Source of the DNA: Castor canadensis
Lineage: Eukaryota; Chordata; Mammalia; Rodentia; Castoridae
DNA length: 64,000 nucleotides
Reading direction: 5' to 3'
Assembly: GCF_047511655.1 (NCBI RefSeq)
Contig: NC_133389.1
Location: 25,674,501 to 25,738,500 of the forward strand
The position numbers and the translations under genes were made by a program. The notes beneath the pieces are model-generated. The model was not told the origin of the DNA, did no database searches, and worked only from the letters and a program-made list of their open reading frames with translations. This document shows, piece by piece, positions 34,166-46,500 of this stretch (position 1 is the first letter of the stretch; each line of letters begins with the position of its first letter).

Positions 34166-37139
34166 CTTTTATTGAGACAAAGAAATATATTTGGAAAGTT
34201 TTCAGAAATAAAAACTGAGACAAAGCTATTTGAAATGAGCATAGTGACTTAACATAAAACATAGTAAACTGAATTTACAAGTTCTATATACTACCATAAA
34301 CTTATTCCTTTATATTTTGCTGCAAGATCCAGAAGCAAGAAAGATAGGTTTTATTTTACTGGATGGTTTTAAATAAGATATAACTTTTTTGCACAAAATA
34401 TCTTTAAATTATATAGTCTTAGAATTATCAGAAAAAAAAAGAATATAAAAAGGAAAAAAAAGAATTATCAGAGTATTTTCCTAGATAGTCTTTCACATTA
34501 AAAAAAGAAAAAAATAAATAAAATATACACTCAAGTGGTAGAGCTCTTGCCTAGCAAGTATGAGGCCCTGGGTTCAAACCCCAATACTGCCCAAAAAAGA
34601 GAGTTGAAATGAATTAGGGTGTGATTAGGCTGGGTGTATCAGTTGCTATTCTACATGCTTCCCATATGTTACCATATTTAATCCTACCAATATATTTAAA
34701 TAAGTGAAATGTATAAGTATACCAAAAGAATTCACTTAACTAGGTGGGACTCAAACATCAAAAGCATCTGGCAGTTGTACTGCCTCCTACTGCTCCCTCT
34801 GAGAATAGCAAAGTACTTTGAGCAAAACAAGGTGTTCCACTGATTGGACCAGTTTCTAAACCCCAAAATGCCTTTTAGGGACTCTATACTGGACAGGAAT
34901 TAACCAACGAAGTCATAGCATGCCTATAGGGTGAGGTTGTAGGGAAAGAAGGAAAAGGACAGGGGATGAGGAAAGGGGAGGAAGGAAGGAGAATAAAGAA
35001 GATAGGAGAGGAACCTGATGAGAAACAAGGAGGAAGGGGGCTACAGATGCCAGAAGGCAGACTAAGGGGCAGATCCCCTATGGTACCATGTAAGGGCACT
35101 TGTGCCTGCCCATCTCTAGCTTTCAGTCTCAACTAATGCTCCAGCTTTTTCAGTGCACACTGGCTTAGGTTATAACTCAATTTAGTCAATGGTAAACTGT
35201 AATGTGGCAGGATGCCACCTTAGCATTTTCTGAGATGCACCACAGGCATTTTAAAAGTAACAATCACAACAACACATTTCCAGTACAACAGGCTTCTGAG
35301 TCTAGCTCAAGGCTCACCTATTTTAGGCATTTGATACCATAAAAGTACAGGAGCAGTTTATTGATACCATAAAATAACAGTTTATAGAAATGCGATTTGT
35401 TCTATGACAGCAAATATTCTCAAAGCAAGCCTTTCCAGAGTGACTACACCCAGCCTAGGCTGCAGCAGCAGACAACAATGAATTGGGCAGAGGCTGAGTT
35501 TGGTCCTGGAGAATCCCCGGGAGGTGCTCTCTCACTCTAAGTTTCCTCAACATCCTCCTTTTTCTTTTCTCTTTTTAGTTTTTGTTGTTTTATTTTGATT
35601 ATATTTATTTATATTTTTACTTTGAGAATCCTCTCACTTCCCCCTCTCACTTGTCTAGGCTGCCAAGCCACCTCCAAATGTGACCTGAGGACTCTGCAGA
35701 CAGAAGGACTACAGCAGCTGCTGAGTTCAGTTCACACATTATCACAGAACTACCAACGTCAGACTTTCTGTGCCCTCTCCCTATCTACTCCAAAACATAG
35801 CAAAGCTGAATACCAAACAGCCTGGGAACCCAAAGCAAGGGAGGAAAAATTGCTTGCCACAGTCATCACAGTTTCAGGGAAGACAAACATTTCATTTTTC
35901 AAGAAATGTGATTTCAGAGGGAGAAGGAATGGCAACCATGGTTATTAAAGGTATGAGGACGCTATCAAATGAAGAGGGAAAAACACATGTGCTCCTTTTA
36001 CCTTAGGAGCAAATTGAAGAGATGTTTATGAGGGACACAGAGAACACAGAAACAAACAATTTAAATAACATAATTCCAGGTGCTGATGATGCTGAGTAGT
36101 GAATAAAAATAGGATGAAATAACAGAATGGGATAAGGGAGAGACTGCTTAACCCAGGAGGTTTAGAAAAGCCTCTGAAAAAGCAGCACACAACGGAATTA
36201 TTATGCACAGATAATACATATGGAATTCTCATAACACCCCCCCCCCCTTTTTTTTTAAAGACAGGGTCTTGCTATGTAGCCCAGGCTGGCCTTGAACTCA
36301 TCTTCCTGAGTACTGAGATTACAGGCATGTACCACCACAGCTGCCTCATAACATCTCTTTTAAGTAGAGCTCTCATTCCCACTTCTGAGATGAAGAAAGT
36401 AAAGTTTTTCTTTTTTTGGGCAGGGGAGTTGATTTGGGGTTTGAACTCAAGGGTCCCCTGCTACTAGGCAGGTATTTTATCAATTAAGCATAACCCCAGC
36501 CTGAAGAAAATAAAGTTTAGTCTGCTGATCTGCTAAGGTCACAAGCCTCAGACATGCTAGGACTGAAACCCAGGTCTGCTTGAATCTAGGCTACAATTCC
36601 TCATGACTGGACTCCTTCATCTCCCAAATTCTGGTCTTGGCTAATTCCATTCCCTCTGGCTGGAATTCCCGTCTCCCCAGTCTAGGGAATTCCTCCTCTT
36701 TCCTTTAAAACTCACAGGGCAACTTCTCTGAAATGTCTACCCGGACAGCCACAAGTATAAAAGTGTCTTTTTCCTCTGAATACCTACTACCATTTGCCTT
36801 CTCTCATAACAACTGCCTCCTGGTGGAGACAACTATGTCTACTGCTCCCATGATAGGACAGTGCCTATCTACCATGCCTGATATGTCCCTTCTCACCCTC
36901 CACGCCATGAGCCTACATAAACCCATGCTCTCCCCACTTACAGGATAAATGAAATGCAAGTAAACAAGTGCATGCATGAAGTTCAGTGGACATAGCTAGA
37001 CAACAGAGAGCCTTCCAAGTTTTGCCAGGGTTTTAGCATTAAAGGGGGATGTCGTTGTCAGGGCTGTTTCTGAATGACAGGCACAAAGACAGCAAGGAAA
37101 TGAAGCTAATCTTCATGAGAAAGCCGAATGCACACTAAC
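34166..37139 (-). other. ELAC1: ELAC1 intron between coding exons 1 and 2
   Basis: It contains an ID plus (34528-34592), a reversed MIR-like stretch (34635-34770) and a purine-rich GGA tract (34930-35045). A B1 in reverse (36250-36350) carries a C9/T8 run at its head. An ID in reverse (36420-36505) is nested in a reversed MIR (about 36360-36600), and LINE-2-like DNA lies at about 36600-36960. About 35050-36230 is single-copy. Open frames such as 35595-35948 have no recognisable product. Confidence 0.8.
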
Positions 37140-37296
37140 CTGCTTTAAGTTGGCTTTTCATAAGCTGTGTCTGTGTTCCCTCCCCACAGTCAAAGAGCCA
37201 GCACTCGCCCTCGCAGCGAAGGACCAAGGCAGAGGCACCCCGAGTTGGGGATGGATATGCTGCACCTGTCCCAAGAAACGTCACATCCATAGACAT
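37140..37296 (-). CDS. ELAC1: ELAC1 first coding exon (residues 1-53)
   Basis: The start ATG is at 37294-37296 on the minus strand. Translation begins [20 protein letters not shown] and continues through [16 protein letters not shown] to KSQLKA plus the first base of Gly53; the donor gttagt follows at 37134-37139. The LGTG and DCGEGTQ motifs are the N-terminal signature of the RNase Z family. A second ATG (codon 3) follows closely; I chose the first because it matches the known human start. The exon extends 5' to an acceptor ttgcag at 37305-37310, so it has 8 leader bases (37297-37304). The three exons sum to 1092 bases, or 363 codons plus a stop. Confidence 0.96.
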
Positions 37297-38319
37297 CTTC
37301 CACCCTGCAACAGAAAGATCACTGGGTGTTAAGTCACTGCACCCAAAACAAGTTTCTATGACATTTACTGTTACTTACCATAAATTTGGCACTGGGGATT
37401 GAACACAGTGCCCTGTGCTTGGTAAACATGTGCTGTGCCACCAAGCTATATACCCTCAAGTCGTATGTACATATATTTTAAACAGTGATATTGATTGAAC
37501 CCAGGACCTCATGCATGGTAGGCAAGCTCTACCAACAAGCTATTTCCCTAGCCCTGGTTTTAACTTTTAATTATAGTTAAAATTAAAAGTCACCAAGCCA
37601 TATATAACTATTCCCATACTAATCAATTAAAAATTATAGTTGGGAATTTAGCTCAGTGTAGAGCTCTTGCCTGGCATGCTTGAGGCTCTGGGTTCATCAC
37701 CAGCATTGCAAAAAAACCCCAAAAAAGTATAGCTGAACTCTATATGACTTTCTCGGGAAGGCAAACTATAGAGATAGTGAAAAGATCGGTGTTTGCCAGT
37801 GATATGGGGAGAAAGAAAGAAGGACTAATAGGTGGATCACAGGAGATTTTTTGGATAGCGAAAACCATTCTGTATGTTATAACAAGGACAGAAATTATAT
37901 TACACATTGATCAACTGTACATAGAATGTATAACACAAAGAGTGAAGTAAACTTTAGTTAAAACAGTGTGTCAAGCTGGGTATGGTGGCTAGAGACTGTA
38001 ATCCTAGCCACTTTGCAGGCACAGATCAGAAGAGTCTGGTTCAAGGCTAGTCTGGCCAAAAAAGTTCACAAGACCGCATCTCAACCAATGGCTGAGTGTA
38101 GTGCTGGATATCTGTCATCCCAGCTACTAGGGAAGCACAAATAGGAAGACTGAGGTCCAGGCTGGCATGGGCATGTATCAAAAATAACCAATGCAAAAAA
38201 AGGCTGGCAGTGGTAGGCTGCCTGCCTAGCAAACATGAGGCCCTAAGTTCAAATCCCAGTACCACCAAAAAAAAAAAAAAAACCTCATAAAATCAGAGGA
38301 CAAAAAACAATAGCTAGAA

Positions 38320-39110
38320 AAACTGCACTCTTTATGACAAGGGGTTAATGTTCCTTGAAAAATTTATGTAAATGCATTTAAATAACAAAAATACTGATGC
38401 AAAAGGAAAATAGGCAGAAGATACCTATCAAATCATAGAAGTTCAAATGGCCAACAAGATGAGAAGTGGTCAGCCTTCAGGTAATTAGTAGAAATGCAAA
38501 CAAAGAAATAAAGACAGCATTTGCTTCACAGCAGTTGGCAAATGTCAATGAAGCAAAGCCAGTCAGTGCTACCCAGAATGAAGGAAAATGGGTAAATGGG
38601 TGCTCTTATTACTGATGGGGGAAGTATGAACTGCTACTATGTCTTAGAAGAATAATTTGGAAATTAATATTACAAATAGTGATGATGCTATTGATAAAGC
38701 CAGAAATCTCATTTTTGGGGACCTACTCTAGAAATAAAGGATCTATGTACAATAATGTTTACTGTGGTGCTTTTAGGTGTGTTAAGGTATGGAAGAAATC
38801 TATGTATCAATAGGAAAATGACTGAATATATCTAGTATTATTCTAATTTATTTTGCAGACTCAGGTCTGTACCTATTGTGCTAGAAGGATGAGAAAAGGT
38901 ACACATGGCTAGGGTATGATGTCATGTTTATATATCAATGCCCTAACCCCTACACTTATGTAAGACAAAGAAGTCTGGTGTGAAGGATACAGAGCATAAT
39001 GTTAATATTGGTTATCACTCGTGATTAGAATGATAGGGGTCAGACAGAAGAGGGATTACAAAATTTTAAATCTTTGTATTGTTTTCAGTTGCAATATACA
39101 TTTTTTTTAT
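38320..39110 (+). mobile_element. Old L1 3'-region copy
   Basis: Phrases of L1M 3' sequence appear in order: agttcaaatggccaacaaga, ggtaattagtagaaatgcaa, gtaaatgggtgctcttatta, ggacctactctagaaataaa and atgtttactgtggtgctttt. Degraded and non-coding. Confidence 0.65.
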
Positions 39111-40439
39111 ATTTAATAGCTACGATTTTTAAAAAATGTGGCATAAAGCCAAACATGCTTTTTTAACTACACATCACCTAGTCTTCCTTTCATTTTGGAT
39201 AGCTCCCCACACCCCTTGCCCCATACACCTCTCACACATCACACAAGGTGGCCCATCTTATACAAGCTTTTAAGTACAAAAGACAAGCCTTGGGAGCATG
39301 GCTCAAGTGGTAGAGCACTTGGCTAGTGTTCCTTACATGTGTTACTCCACATTTCCACTCCAAGATCAATTCCTCTGATAATTAAGTAGCTTAATTTGCC
39401 AAGGCTTCCCTATTGGATTGCAGTTCACAAGAGGTGAGAACAAACAGAACGTACAAAGAAAAAACTTTTAAAAGCTAGTAAATTGCAAAAGGAATAACAG
39501 AATATAATCACTCTGTAATCTCTAAGAATCTAGATCAGTGGCAGGGAATACTGGGAGTAAATCAGAATCACCAGGAGAGCTTTTAAAGCATGTCAATGAT
39601 TAGGCCCAATCCCAGATAATTAAACAGGAAATTCCGTGAGTGAGGTGTGTGATTTTGGTATTTTTAAAAAGGGGTAAAGGTGGCTTGTGCCTGTTATACT
39701 AGCTACTAAGGACACCAAATACAGGACTGTGGTTCAAGTTCAGTCCAAGCAAAAAGTTAGCAAGATCCCATCTCAACCTTGCCTTTCATTCCAGCTATGA
39801 GGGAAGGTTAAGTACAACTGTAGTCCAGGCCCACACAGGCAAAAAACTCAAGACTTGACCTGAAAAAATGACTAAAGTGAAAAAGTCTGGGGGGCATGGC
39901 TCAAGTGGTGGAACACCTGCCTAGCAAGTGTACAGCCCTGAATTCAAATCCCAGTATGGAAGGGGATAAGGGAATTGTTTTCCTATAATTCTAACATGAC
40001 ATCAGATTTAAGAACCACCTAATGAAAGGCCAAAGGAGAATTAAAATCCGAGGACAAGCTGACCTGAGTTCACTAGTTGCACAGAAGCACACATCAGTTT
40101 AATTCTCTGTCAACATACCCAGCCTCCTGCTTCAACAGTTACCAACTCTGGGCAATCCTGATTCACCATCTATACCCCAACCCTACCCCCACTGCTCCAA
40201 GAATACTTGATATGTGGTGAGCACTTCTATCAGGAGACACACATTGTTTGGTTGTCTTTATCTGACATTAACATCTACTAGTGATCATGTCAGAATCCAT
40301 TATTTCTTTAGGTATTGCCCAAAGATGATATTCTCATTTCTTCTGCAGTTCTTAGCTAACATCACTCTATAACTCCCTGGTCAATTATTTGGTTACCCTG
40401 CAGAGCAATTTGTACATAAGAGTTTCACAGAGACGGGAT

Positions 40440-40985
40440 CTTATCTAACTCCTGATCAGGCAATATGAAATACACTGCCTCCATCAGGTTTTCTTGCCAA
40501 AAAGTACAACCAGAACCTGAGAAAGCATGTAGATTTAAATGTCAGTTTATTAAAAGAATCCACAAGAATGGAAAAAGCAATATCCAGGCTGTAGGAAATC
40601 ACGGAACAAATAACTTGGTTTTTCACCAAATACAAGGGAAAAAACAAAAGGGGATGAAGAGGTTTCAGAGATATCACCCAAATGTAACAAGTGCTGCTTG
40701 TCCTGATCCTGATGTAGACAAGCTAAGAGTAGGCAGGGAAGAGACAAATGGGAATGTAAACGCTGACTGGATAAGGTAACATGAACTGCTAGTAAGACTG
40801 ATAATGGCTTTATGTTTAAAAAGAATCATGTTTTATAAACACAAACAAGTATTTCATGGATGGAATGGTACACACCAGATTTGGGGGTGAGGTAATAATA
40901 AATGAAATATGATCACTTGGGAGTTCAATATGCTAGTTTACTTTTACATACATGTTTGAAAGTTTTCATAATAAAAGGTGTGTTT
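40440..40985. other. Unassigned stretch, probable old repeat
   Basis: Its later part (gataatggctttatgtttaa, then atgtttgaaagttttcataa with a final ataaaagg) resembles the end of a common but old mammalian repeat that I cannot name. Overlapping frames at 40456-40779 on both strands are not supported as genes. Confidence 0.35.
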
Positions 40986-41414
40986 TGGTTTGTCTGGTTT
41001 TTTGTTTTGTTTTTGCTGTATTGGAGTTTGAACTCAGGGCCTACACCTTGAGCCACACAGCCACCCTTTTTTCTGAAGGGATTTTTCCAGGTAGGGTCTC
41101 CTGAACCCTATTTGGCAGGGTTGGCCGCAAACTACAATACTCCTGATGTCTGCCTCCTGAGTAGTTAGGATTACAGGCGTGAGCCACCTGAGCCGGGGAT
41201 TTTTGCTTTTTTTAAAGCAACCTATATAATGAAAATCTTCCCACTGGGTCGGGAGGTAGTTAGAAATTAGGCAATTAATCAATAGGGGGTGTTTTGAGAC
41301 ATGCTCCATTCTAGGTACTAGCAATTAAAAGTGAACAGAGGAGGCTGGCGTCTGGCTAAAGTGGTAAAGCATCTTCCTAGCAAAAGTGAGGCCCTGAGTT
41401 CAAACCCCTGTACC

Positions 41415-41417
41415 GTC

Positions 41418-41448
<31 letters not shown>

Positions 41449-41527
41449 AAGGGGGAGAGGGGAGGGAAGGCGAGAGTAGGTCCCTTTCTTGTTGACAAAA
41501 AACCAAAACCAAAACCAAAACCAAAAA
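41415..41527. repeat. Compound simple repeat
   Basis: Poly-A, (GAAAA)n, a G/A-rich run, and a (CCAAAA)n block at about 41501-41527. It follows the tail of a plus-strand ID SINE and lies about 150 bases outside the ELAC1 CpG island. Confidence 0.9.
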
Positions 41528-41679
41528 AGATGCCGGCTACTTGTTTGGTTTTTGAAGCCACGCACGGTCGAAGAAGTGCACATTGGATGGTGATCACAGT
41601 ACAGTCATTTTGGGGGAGCCCACGATTCTCGGTCCCAGCTGCAGATCACAATAATCTGGTGACCACGAGCTTCAGCATT

Positions 41680-42250
41680 TGGAAGGCTGCCGGGTCTCGA
41701 ACCCATGGCGTCGGCCCTGCAATCATCCAGTGGTGCGGATAGGGCAGAGATACTGCCCGCCTTCCATTTTAGAGTCGAAAGGCCCGGGGCCTGGAGGGGA
41801 AAGTGAGTGGCTAAACTTAGGCCACCAGCGGCCCTGGGCTTCCCTAGGCGACCGCATCGGATTTGCAAACGACGGAGTGGGCAGCAGCAGAGCTGGGCGA
41901 CCCAGACTTCGGGCCCGGGGCGGCGGACCCCGCCGAGCCCACGAGTCCCGAGGAAGCGCGCCCGCCCCCCTCCGGCGCCCTGCCCCACTCACCCTCTCCC
42001 CGAGGCCCGGGCAGGAGCCGAGGGAGGCACAGGTCAGCTCCGAGGCCCAGCACTCCGCGGGGCGGCGACGCGCGCGGCCGGAAGTGCGCCGCCTGTGGGG
42101 CCGGCGCGGCCGCTCTAGGACGCGCGGGAGGTCCGCACTCGGTGGTGCCCACCCGGCTCCGCTCGGACCTCCCCGGGAGGAAGCCCGGCTGAGACCTGCA
42201 GGTGCGCGTCCTTCCCAGGTTGCTGCAAAACCCGGGTGACCCGTGACGGC
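41680..42250 (-). promoter_or_regulatory. ELAC1: CpG island with ELAC1 promoter and untranslated exon 1
   Basis: A CpG-dense island lies upstream of the ELAC1 coding exons. A strong minus-strand donor (gtgagt, 41987-41992) would end an untranslated exon at 41993. Splicing from there to the acceptor at 37305-37310 gives the standard leader arrangement. An ETS/GABP-type motif ccggaagtg at 42078-42086 marks the likely start region. The exact start is not visible. The overlapping GC-rich frames on both strands (41679-42239 and others) are composition artefacts. Confidence 0.75.
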
Positions 42251-43190
42251 CAGAGTGGCTGCACCAGAAGTGTTTCTTGTGCCTTCAGTGTCATGTTTTC
42301 AGGCGGGAGTGTTTCTCGTGATGTTTTACTCATGCACGCGTTCGTGTAATTTCTAGTCTTCGGCTGGGATGAATCTTTCCACTCTAAACCTGAACGTTTA
42401 GCTTGTGCCCTGGGAGGAAAACGCAGGGGACTTTGACGCAGAGTTCATGACCAGCATGGCCATGTAGCTTCATGAACTGCTGCCCAGGTTTCACTTTCCT
42501 ATTCCAAGGACACACCAGGCATTTTGCTTCAGATCTGCGGTTGGCTGTGGCCCAGAGCCTGTCTTAGGTTACAGACCATGGAGTGAAAAGTGTGACTACA
42601 TATCATGGGGAAAAGACCTACGTATCAGTGCAGTTGTTTTCTTTTGTTCTGTTTTGGCATGTGTCTCTATGTTGCCCAGTATGGCCTTAAACTCATTAGC
42701 CTCCTGCCTCTGCCTCCTGAGTTCTGGGACTACAGATGTGCTTCACCATGCCCTGTTTAAGAGTGAGATTTTTGGGCTTTTTTCCCAAATAGCCTGTGGA
42801 GCTTACTGAAAAGACCAGAAGATAGAACTCCCATTCCTTCACCTCAACTTAATTCAAACAACAACAAAATGTAATTCGTCTACTTTTTGGGATCAACAAA
42901 GCCTTGTTTTATTCAAGTATTAATTGAGCTCCAACTTTGCAGATAGTATCATTTTTTGGTGCTGAGGGATTTTTAAATGTCACAGCCCCTACACTCAGGC
43001 TTGAAAAAGATGTGTTAGAAAACAATCAACTAACAAATATGAGGAACAAATAAGAATGCAAAAGGAGTGGAAGCCAGAAGTAGCTGTGCATGTGTGTAAT
43101 TTCAGCACTTAGGAGACTGGAGCAGAAGGATCTTAAGTTTGAAGCCAGTCTGGTCTATATAGTGGAACCCTGTCTCAAAAAGAAAAATGA
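42251..43190. other. ELAC1 upstream flank with two B1 SINEs
   Basis: B1 in reverse at about 42650-42762 (ctatgttgcccagtatggcc) and B1 plus at about 43075-43190 (agctgtgcatgtgtgtaatt ... ccctgtctcaaa). The rest is single-copy. Confidence 0.7.
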
Positions 43191-43234
43191 ATATAGGAGT
43201 GGGCTGGAGTGTGAAGGAAAGCCTCTAGCTTATG

Positions 43235-43890
43235 GAGGCATGGAAGGAACAAAATGAAATTCAAACCATGAGCCTAGAAAGAAGCAACAAATCCGCAAGG
43301 TCCAGTAGAAAACAACAACCAATAAGTGAAATCCCAAATAAATGCTATAGAACCCTGTCTCTAACTCCACATAGGTTCAGCATAGGAGCAGTAGTGTTAT
43401 GCTCCTTTGTCTAGCTATCCACCTTTTTTTTTTTTTTACTTTTAAAGGGTGTCCTAATAAATCTTTACTTTCTCCTACTCTCTTATCTCAGCAAATTCTT
43501 TTATCAACCTGCAGCTCCAAAACCCATGACATGGGGTTGAGGTACCTAAAACTAGGGAAAGTTCGGGACTCACAGAAAAAGATTACATCTTAGATTAACC
43601 AAAATTTGGTTCAGGAACCACCCATGCCCCTACCCACTCATTGATTATTGGATGAGAATTACCTTGTTCTCCTCTTCCCATAGGTTATCATAGGTTTTAA
43701 AAGCACCTGAAGAGCAGAAACACACTCTCTTGGCCACCAGATTCCACCTGGGTCCCCTCATGCTTCCCTTTATCTTTCCCTTCCCTAACTTTCAATAAAC
43801 TCTACTTATACCCACCTTTCATGCCATGGATTCTTCCACGTGGGACAAAGAAATTGGAAGTCTTCTGATCACAGACTGCACCAGTGCTGT
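43235..43890 (+). mobile_element. Probable solitary endogenous-retrovirus LTR(s)
   Basis: Three AATAAA-type signals (near 43338, 43456 and 43796) lie in an AT/CT-rich context. Before the last is a TATA-like ggttttaaaagc (43692-43703) and a leader-like segment, giving a U3-R-U5 style arrangement. No gag, pol or env sequence is seen on either side, so this would be a solo LTR or two overlapping old LTR pieces. I could not identify terminal inverted bases or a flanking duplication with confidence. Confidence 0.4.
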
Positions 43891-43892
43891 TA

Positions 43893-44516
43893 ATAGGGTT
43901 GTAGCTCACTGGTAGAGCACTTGCCTAGCAAGTGAGAGGCCCTGGGTCCAATATTCAACACTGAAAAGAAATTATATATATACATATATGGAAAAAGGGA
44001 TAGTTAATGACCAGACAAGAAGTCAATGAGGAAGAGATTGAACTTGAGCTTGGTTTTTCATGGAGAAAAGTGAATGGAATCTTGGAGAAATGTGGGGTAC
44101 TGTTCAGCACACTGACAGTGGAGTATGAGGCATATTGGAGAAGGGGGAAAGAAACGAGATATCTAAAGGAAATTATGGAGGGAGACTCAGTTCATGCCTG
44201 TATCTTAGCTATGCAAGAGGTATTGATCTGGAGGATGATGGTTTGAGGCCGGCTTGGGCAAAAATTAGCAAGACTCCACTTCAACAAACAAACCAGGTAG
44301 TGCGAGTTCAGACCTGTAATCCCAGCTATACAGGAAGCATAGTAGGAGAATCTTGATCTGAGGCTGACTGGACAAAAAACATGAGGCCCTATCAATGAAA
44401 AAATAAAGCATAAAGGGCTGGGGGTTTGGTTCAAGTGGTAGAGCATTTGCCTAGTAGCTCAAGGCCCTGAATTCAAACCCCAGTATTGACCCCACCAAAA
44501 AAAAAAAAAAAAGAAA
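43893..44516 (+). mobile_element. ID SINE and a B1-B1-ID composite
   Basis: ID plus at about 43893-43968. The composite at about 44178-44516 has two B1-like units (gatctggaggatgatggttt; cctgtaatcccagctataca) and an ID unit (tttggttcaagtggtagagc), then poly-A. About 43980-44175 between them is unassigned. Confidence 0.8.
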
Positions 44517-44519
44517 GAA

Positions 44520-44940
44520 ATTGTGGCTAAAACAGTCCCCAAATTGTTAAAAAACAATGATTTCCACATGCAAAAGTTCAATATATTCCAAACAGGATAA
44601 ACAGAAAGAGATTCACAGGCACACCACAGCAAAAATGCTGAACGCCAAAGACAGGGAGAAAAGCTCAAAAGCCCAAGTGGAAAACCACTTACAAGGGAGT
44701 GGTAAGATAAACAGATGAGTTTTCAGTGAAACACTGGAAACCAGGAAGCAATGGATGACACATTTAAAGGGCTTGTCAGAAAACAAATAAGCTTGTCAGC
44801 TAAGAATCCTATATCCAGCAGAGCTATCTTTCAAAAATAAAGGCCAAAAAAAAAAAAAAAGAAGACTTTCCCTGCTAAACAAAAATCCAGAGAATTTGTT
44901 AGCAGACCTGAAATACAAAAGGAAGGGGGGCATGGTAATT
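44520..44940 (+). mobile_element. Old L1 fragment
   Basis: The phrases aactggaaaccaggaagcaa (approximately), ctaagaatcctatatccagc and ctttcaaaaataaaggccaa are typical of the ORF1-side region of old mammalian L1. No frame is intact. Confidence 0.55.
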
Positions 44941-45019
44941 CAAACCTACATAAATACAAAACAAAACAAAAGGCACCTGTAAAGGTGCATTCTTGTTGCT
45001 AAACAAGTTTTTTTTGTTT

Positions 45020-45215
45020 GGTTTGGTTTTGGTGGGACTGGGGTTTGACCTCAGGGCTGCAGCTTGCAAAGCAGGCACCCTATCACTTGAGCCACACCTC
45101 CTGTCCATTTGCTCTGTTATTTTGGAAATGGGGCTGGCCTCAAATGGCAATCCTCCTGCTCTCAGCCTCCCACATAGCTAGAATTACAGGCATGAGTCAC
45201 TGGCAACCAGCAAGC
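45020..45215 (-). mobile_element. ID-B1 composite SINE in reverse
   Basis: ggtgggactggggtttgacc, cttgagccacacctcctgtc, then reversed B1 (atttggaaatggggctggcc-like, agctagaattacaggcatga). Confidence 0.85.
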
Positions 45216-46214
45216 AAGTGCTTTTTGGAAGGAAGTTCCAAGCAGCATTCAGCTATGGCTGCCATAACCCAAAGGTCTCCCTCTTTCTTTTTTATACCAA
45301 GTACCGATTTTATACTATAGTTTATTCAGTCCACCCTCTGAGTTCTTTTCAGTTTTATTTTGCATTTTATTTTATTACAATGTGGTTAACAAATGGTCTT
45401 GTACATAAGTTATTTTTTATTTTGCAACTATATCTTTGGCATTGATTCCTAACAAGTAGGATTGATGGCTTAAGAGGTAAATATATACAGAGACATAATT
45501 TTGCTAAGTATTGCTAAAATTCCTTCCATGGGGATGTACTATTTTTACTCCCTTCACTCTGGTTTTATAGATTTTTTTCCTCCAATGGCCAAACACCTAG
45601 ACAATTTAAATACAGGTCCAAGAGTTGCTATCAGAATTAGTGATGACTACTCAACGTGTTCTCACTTCCAGACCCTCACCAGTATCATCTGGGTCCTCTC
45701 TTGGTGAGGAAAAGGGGGTCTGATGTTTTATTCATAGATATCCTTCTTATCTGCAATGCAATCTACAATTTCTGTGGTTACATTAACTTTTTCTCCTCTC
45801 TATCAGGAATTTCAAACCCCAATTCATCTTCAACGGCCATGATAATCTCCACCTGCCCAAATGCTTTAAGCCTAGGTCTTTCCTATGATGGGGATTCACT
45901 ACGAGCTATTCTGGGTCAATCTTGTCATAGGGTTTAAGATGTGCAGAGCTCATTTGATCCCTCTAACATTAAAAGGGCTGTATCACTACACTTGCACCCA
46001 ATCATGGAACTAACTCTCCCTGGAATCTATGGGAGCACCAAGGCAGACTGTGCAGCCCCAGACCTTGTCCAAGTCCTGAAGAGTTGGGAAAGATCTATCG
46101 TGGGAACCTGGGCATAAAGGACATGAGCTACCATGGCTACACTCACCCAGAAGTCACTCTCATTTTGACTTAACAATTTATGAGCATTTTTCCTCAAAGC
46201 CTCTGTCGCCAATC
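45216..46214. other. Intergenic DNA, partly old LINE-like
   Basis: About 45400-45690 has phrases seen in antisense old L1 (taggattgatggcttaagag, ttccagaccctcaccagtat), but the match is weak. The rest is unassigned. Confidence 0.4.
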
Positions 46215-46500
46215 AGATTTGAACTTAGAACCCCATGCCTTACCACTTGAGCCATGCTCCCAGCCTTTCGCTTTGGTTTATTTTTCAGGTAGGGACTCAT
46301 GCTTTTTTGCCCAGGGCCTGCCTCAGACATTCTTCTTCCTACCTATGCCTCCTGTGTAGTTGGGATTACAGAGGTGCACCATCATACCTGGTTTGTTGCT
46401 GAGATAGGGTCTTGATAACTTTTTTACCCAGGCTGTCCTCAAACTGTGATCCTCCTGAGTAGCTGGGATTATAGGTATGAACACTAGGCCTGGCTATAGT
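46215..46500 (-). mobile_element. ID-B1-B1 composite SINE in reverse
   Basis: Shortened ID (aatcagatttgaacttagaa, cttgagccatgctcccagcc), then two reversed B1-like units (ttttttgcccagggcctgcc; gagatagggtcttgataact). Confidence 0.8.

Larger units (their letters stand above)
37297..41992 (-). other. ELAC1: ELAC1 intron 1 (leader intron)
   Basis: It includes the last 8 bases of leader exon 2, then intron. Repeats in order are reversed ID units (37385-37460, 37490-37560), an AT-rich inverted repeat (37563-37590), ID plus (37635-37715) and a composite B1-B1-ID plus (37970-38275). Next come L1 3'-end sequence (38320-39110), a broken ID head (39293-39335), a MER5A-like piece (39535-39665) and a composite SINE plus (39670-39955). 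An unassigned stretch (about 40440-40985), a reversed ID-B1 (41010-41200) and ID plus (41340-41430) follow. Simple repeats lie at 41415-41527. The CpG island starts near 41680. Confidence 0.75.

Noticed and set aside
34166..34262. N-terminal extension of the ELAC1 middle exon starting at MFYVKSLCSF
   Set aside because: It lies beyond the splice acceptor at 34166 and does not match the family; the true upstream residues come from 37140-37296.
41679..42239. Several 100-190 codon frames on both strands at the ELAC1 island
   Set aside because: All overlap one another in a CpG island and have low-complexity composition with no recognisable domain.
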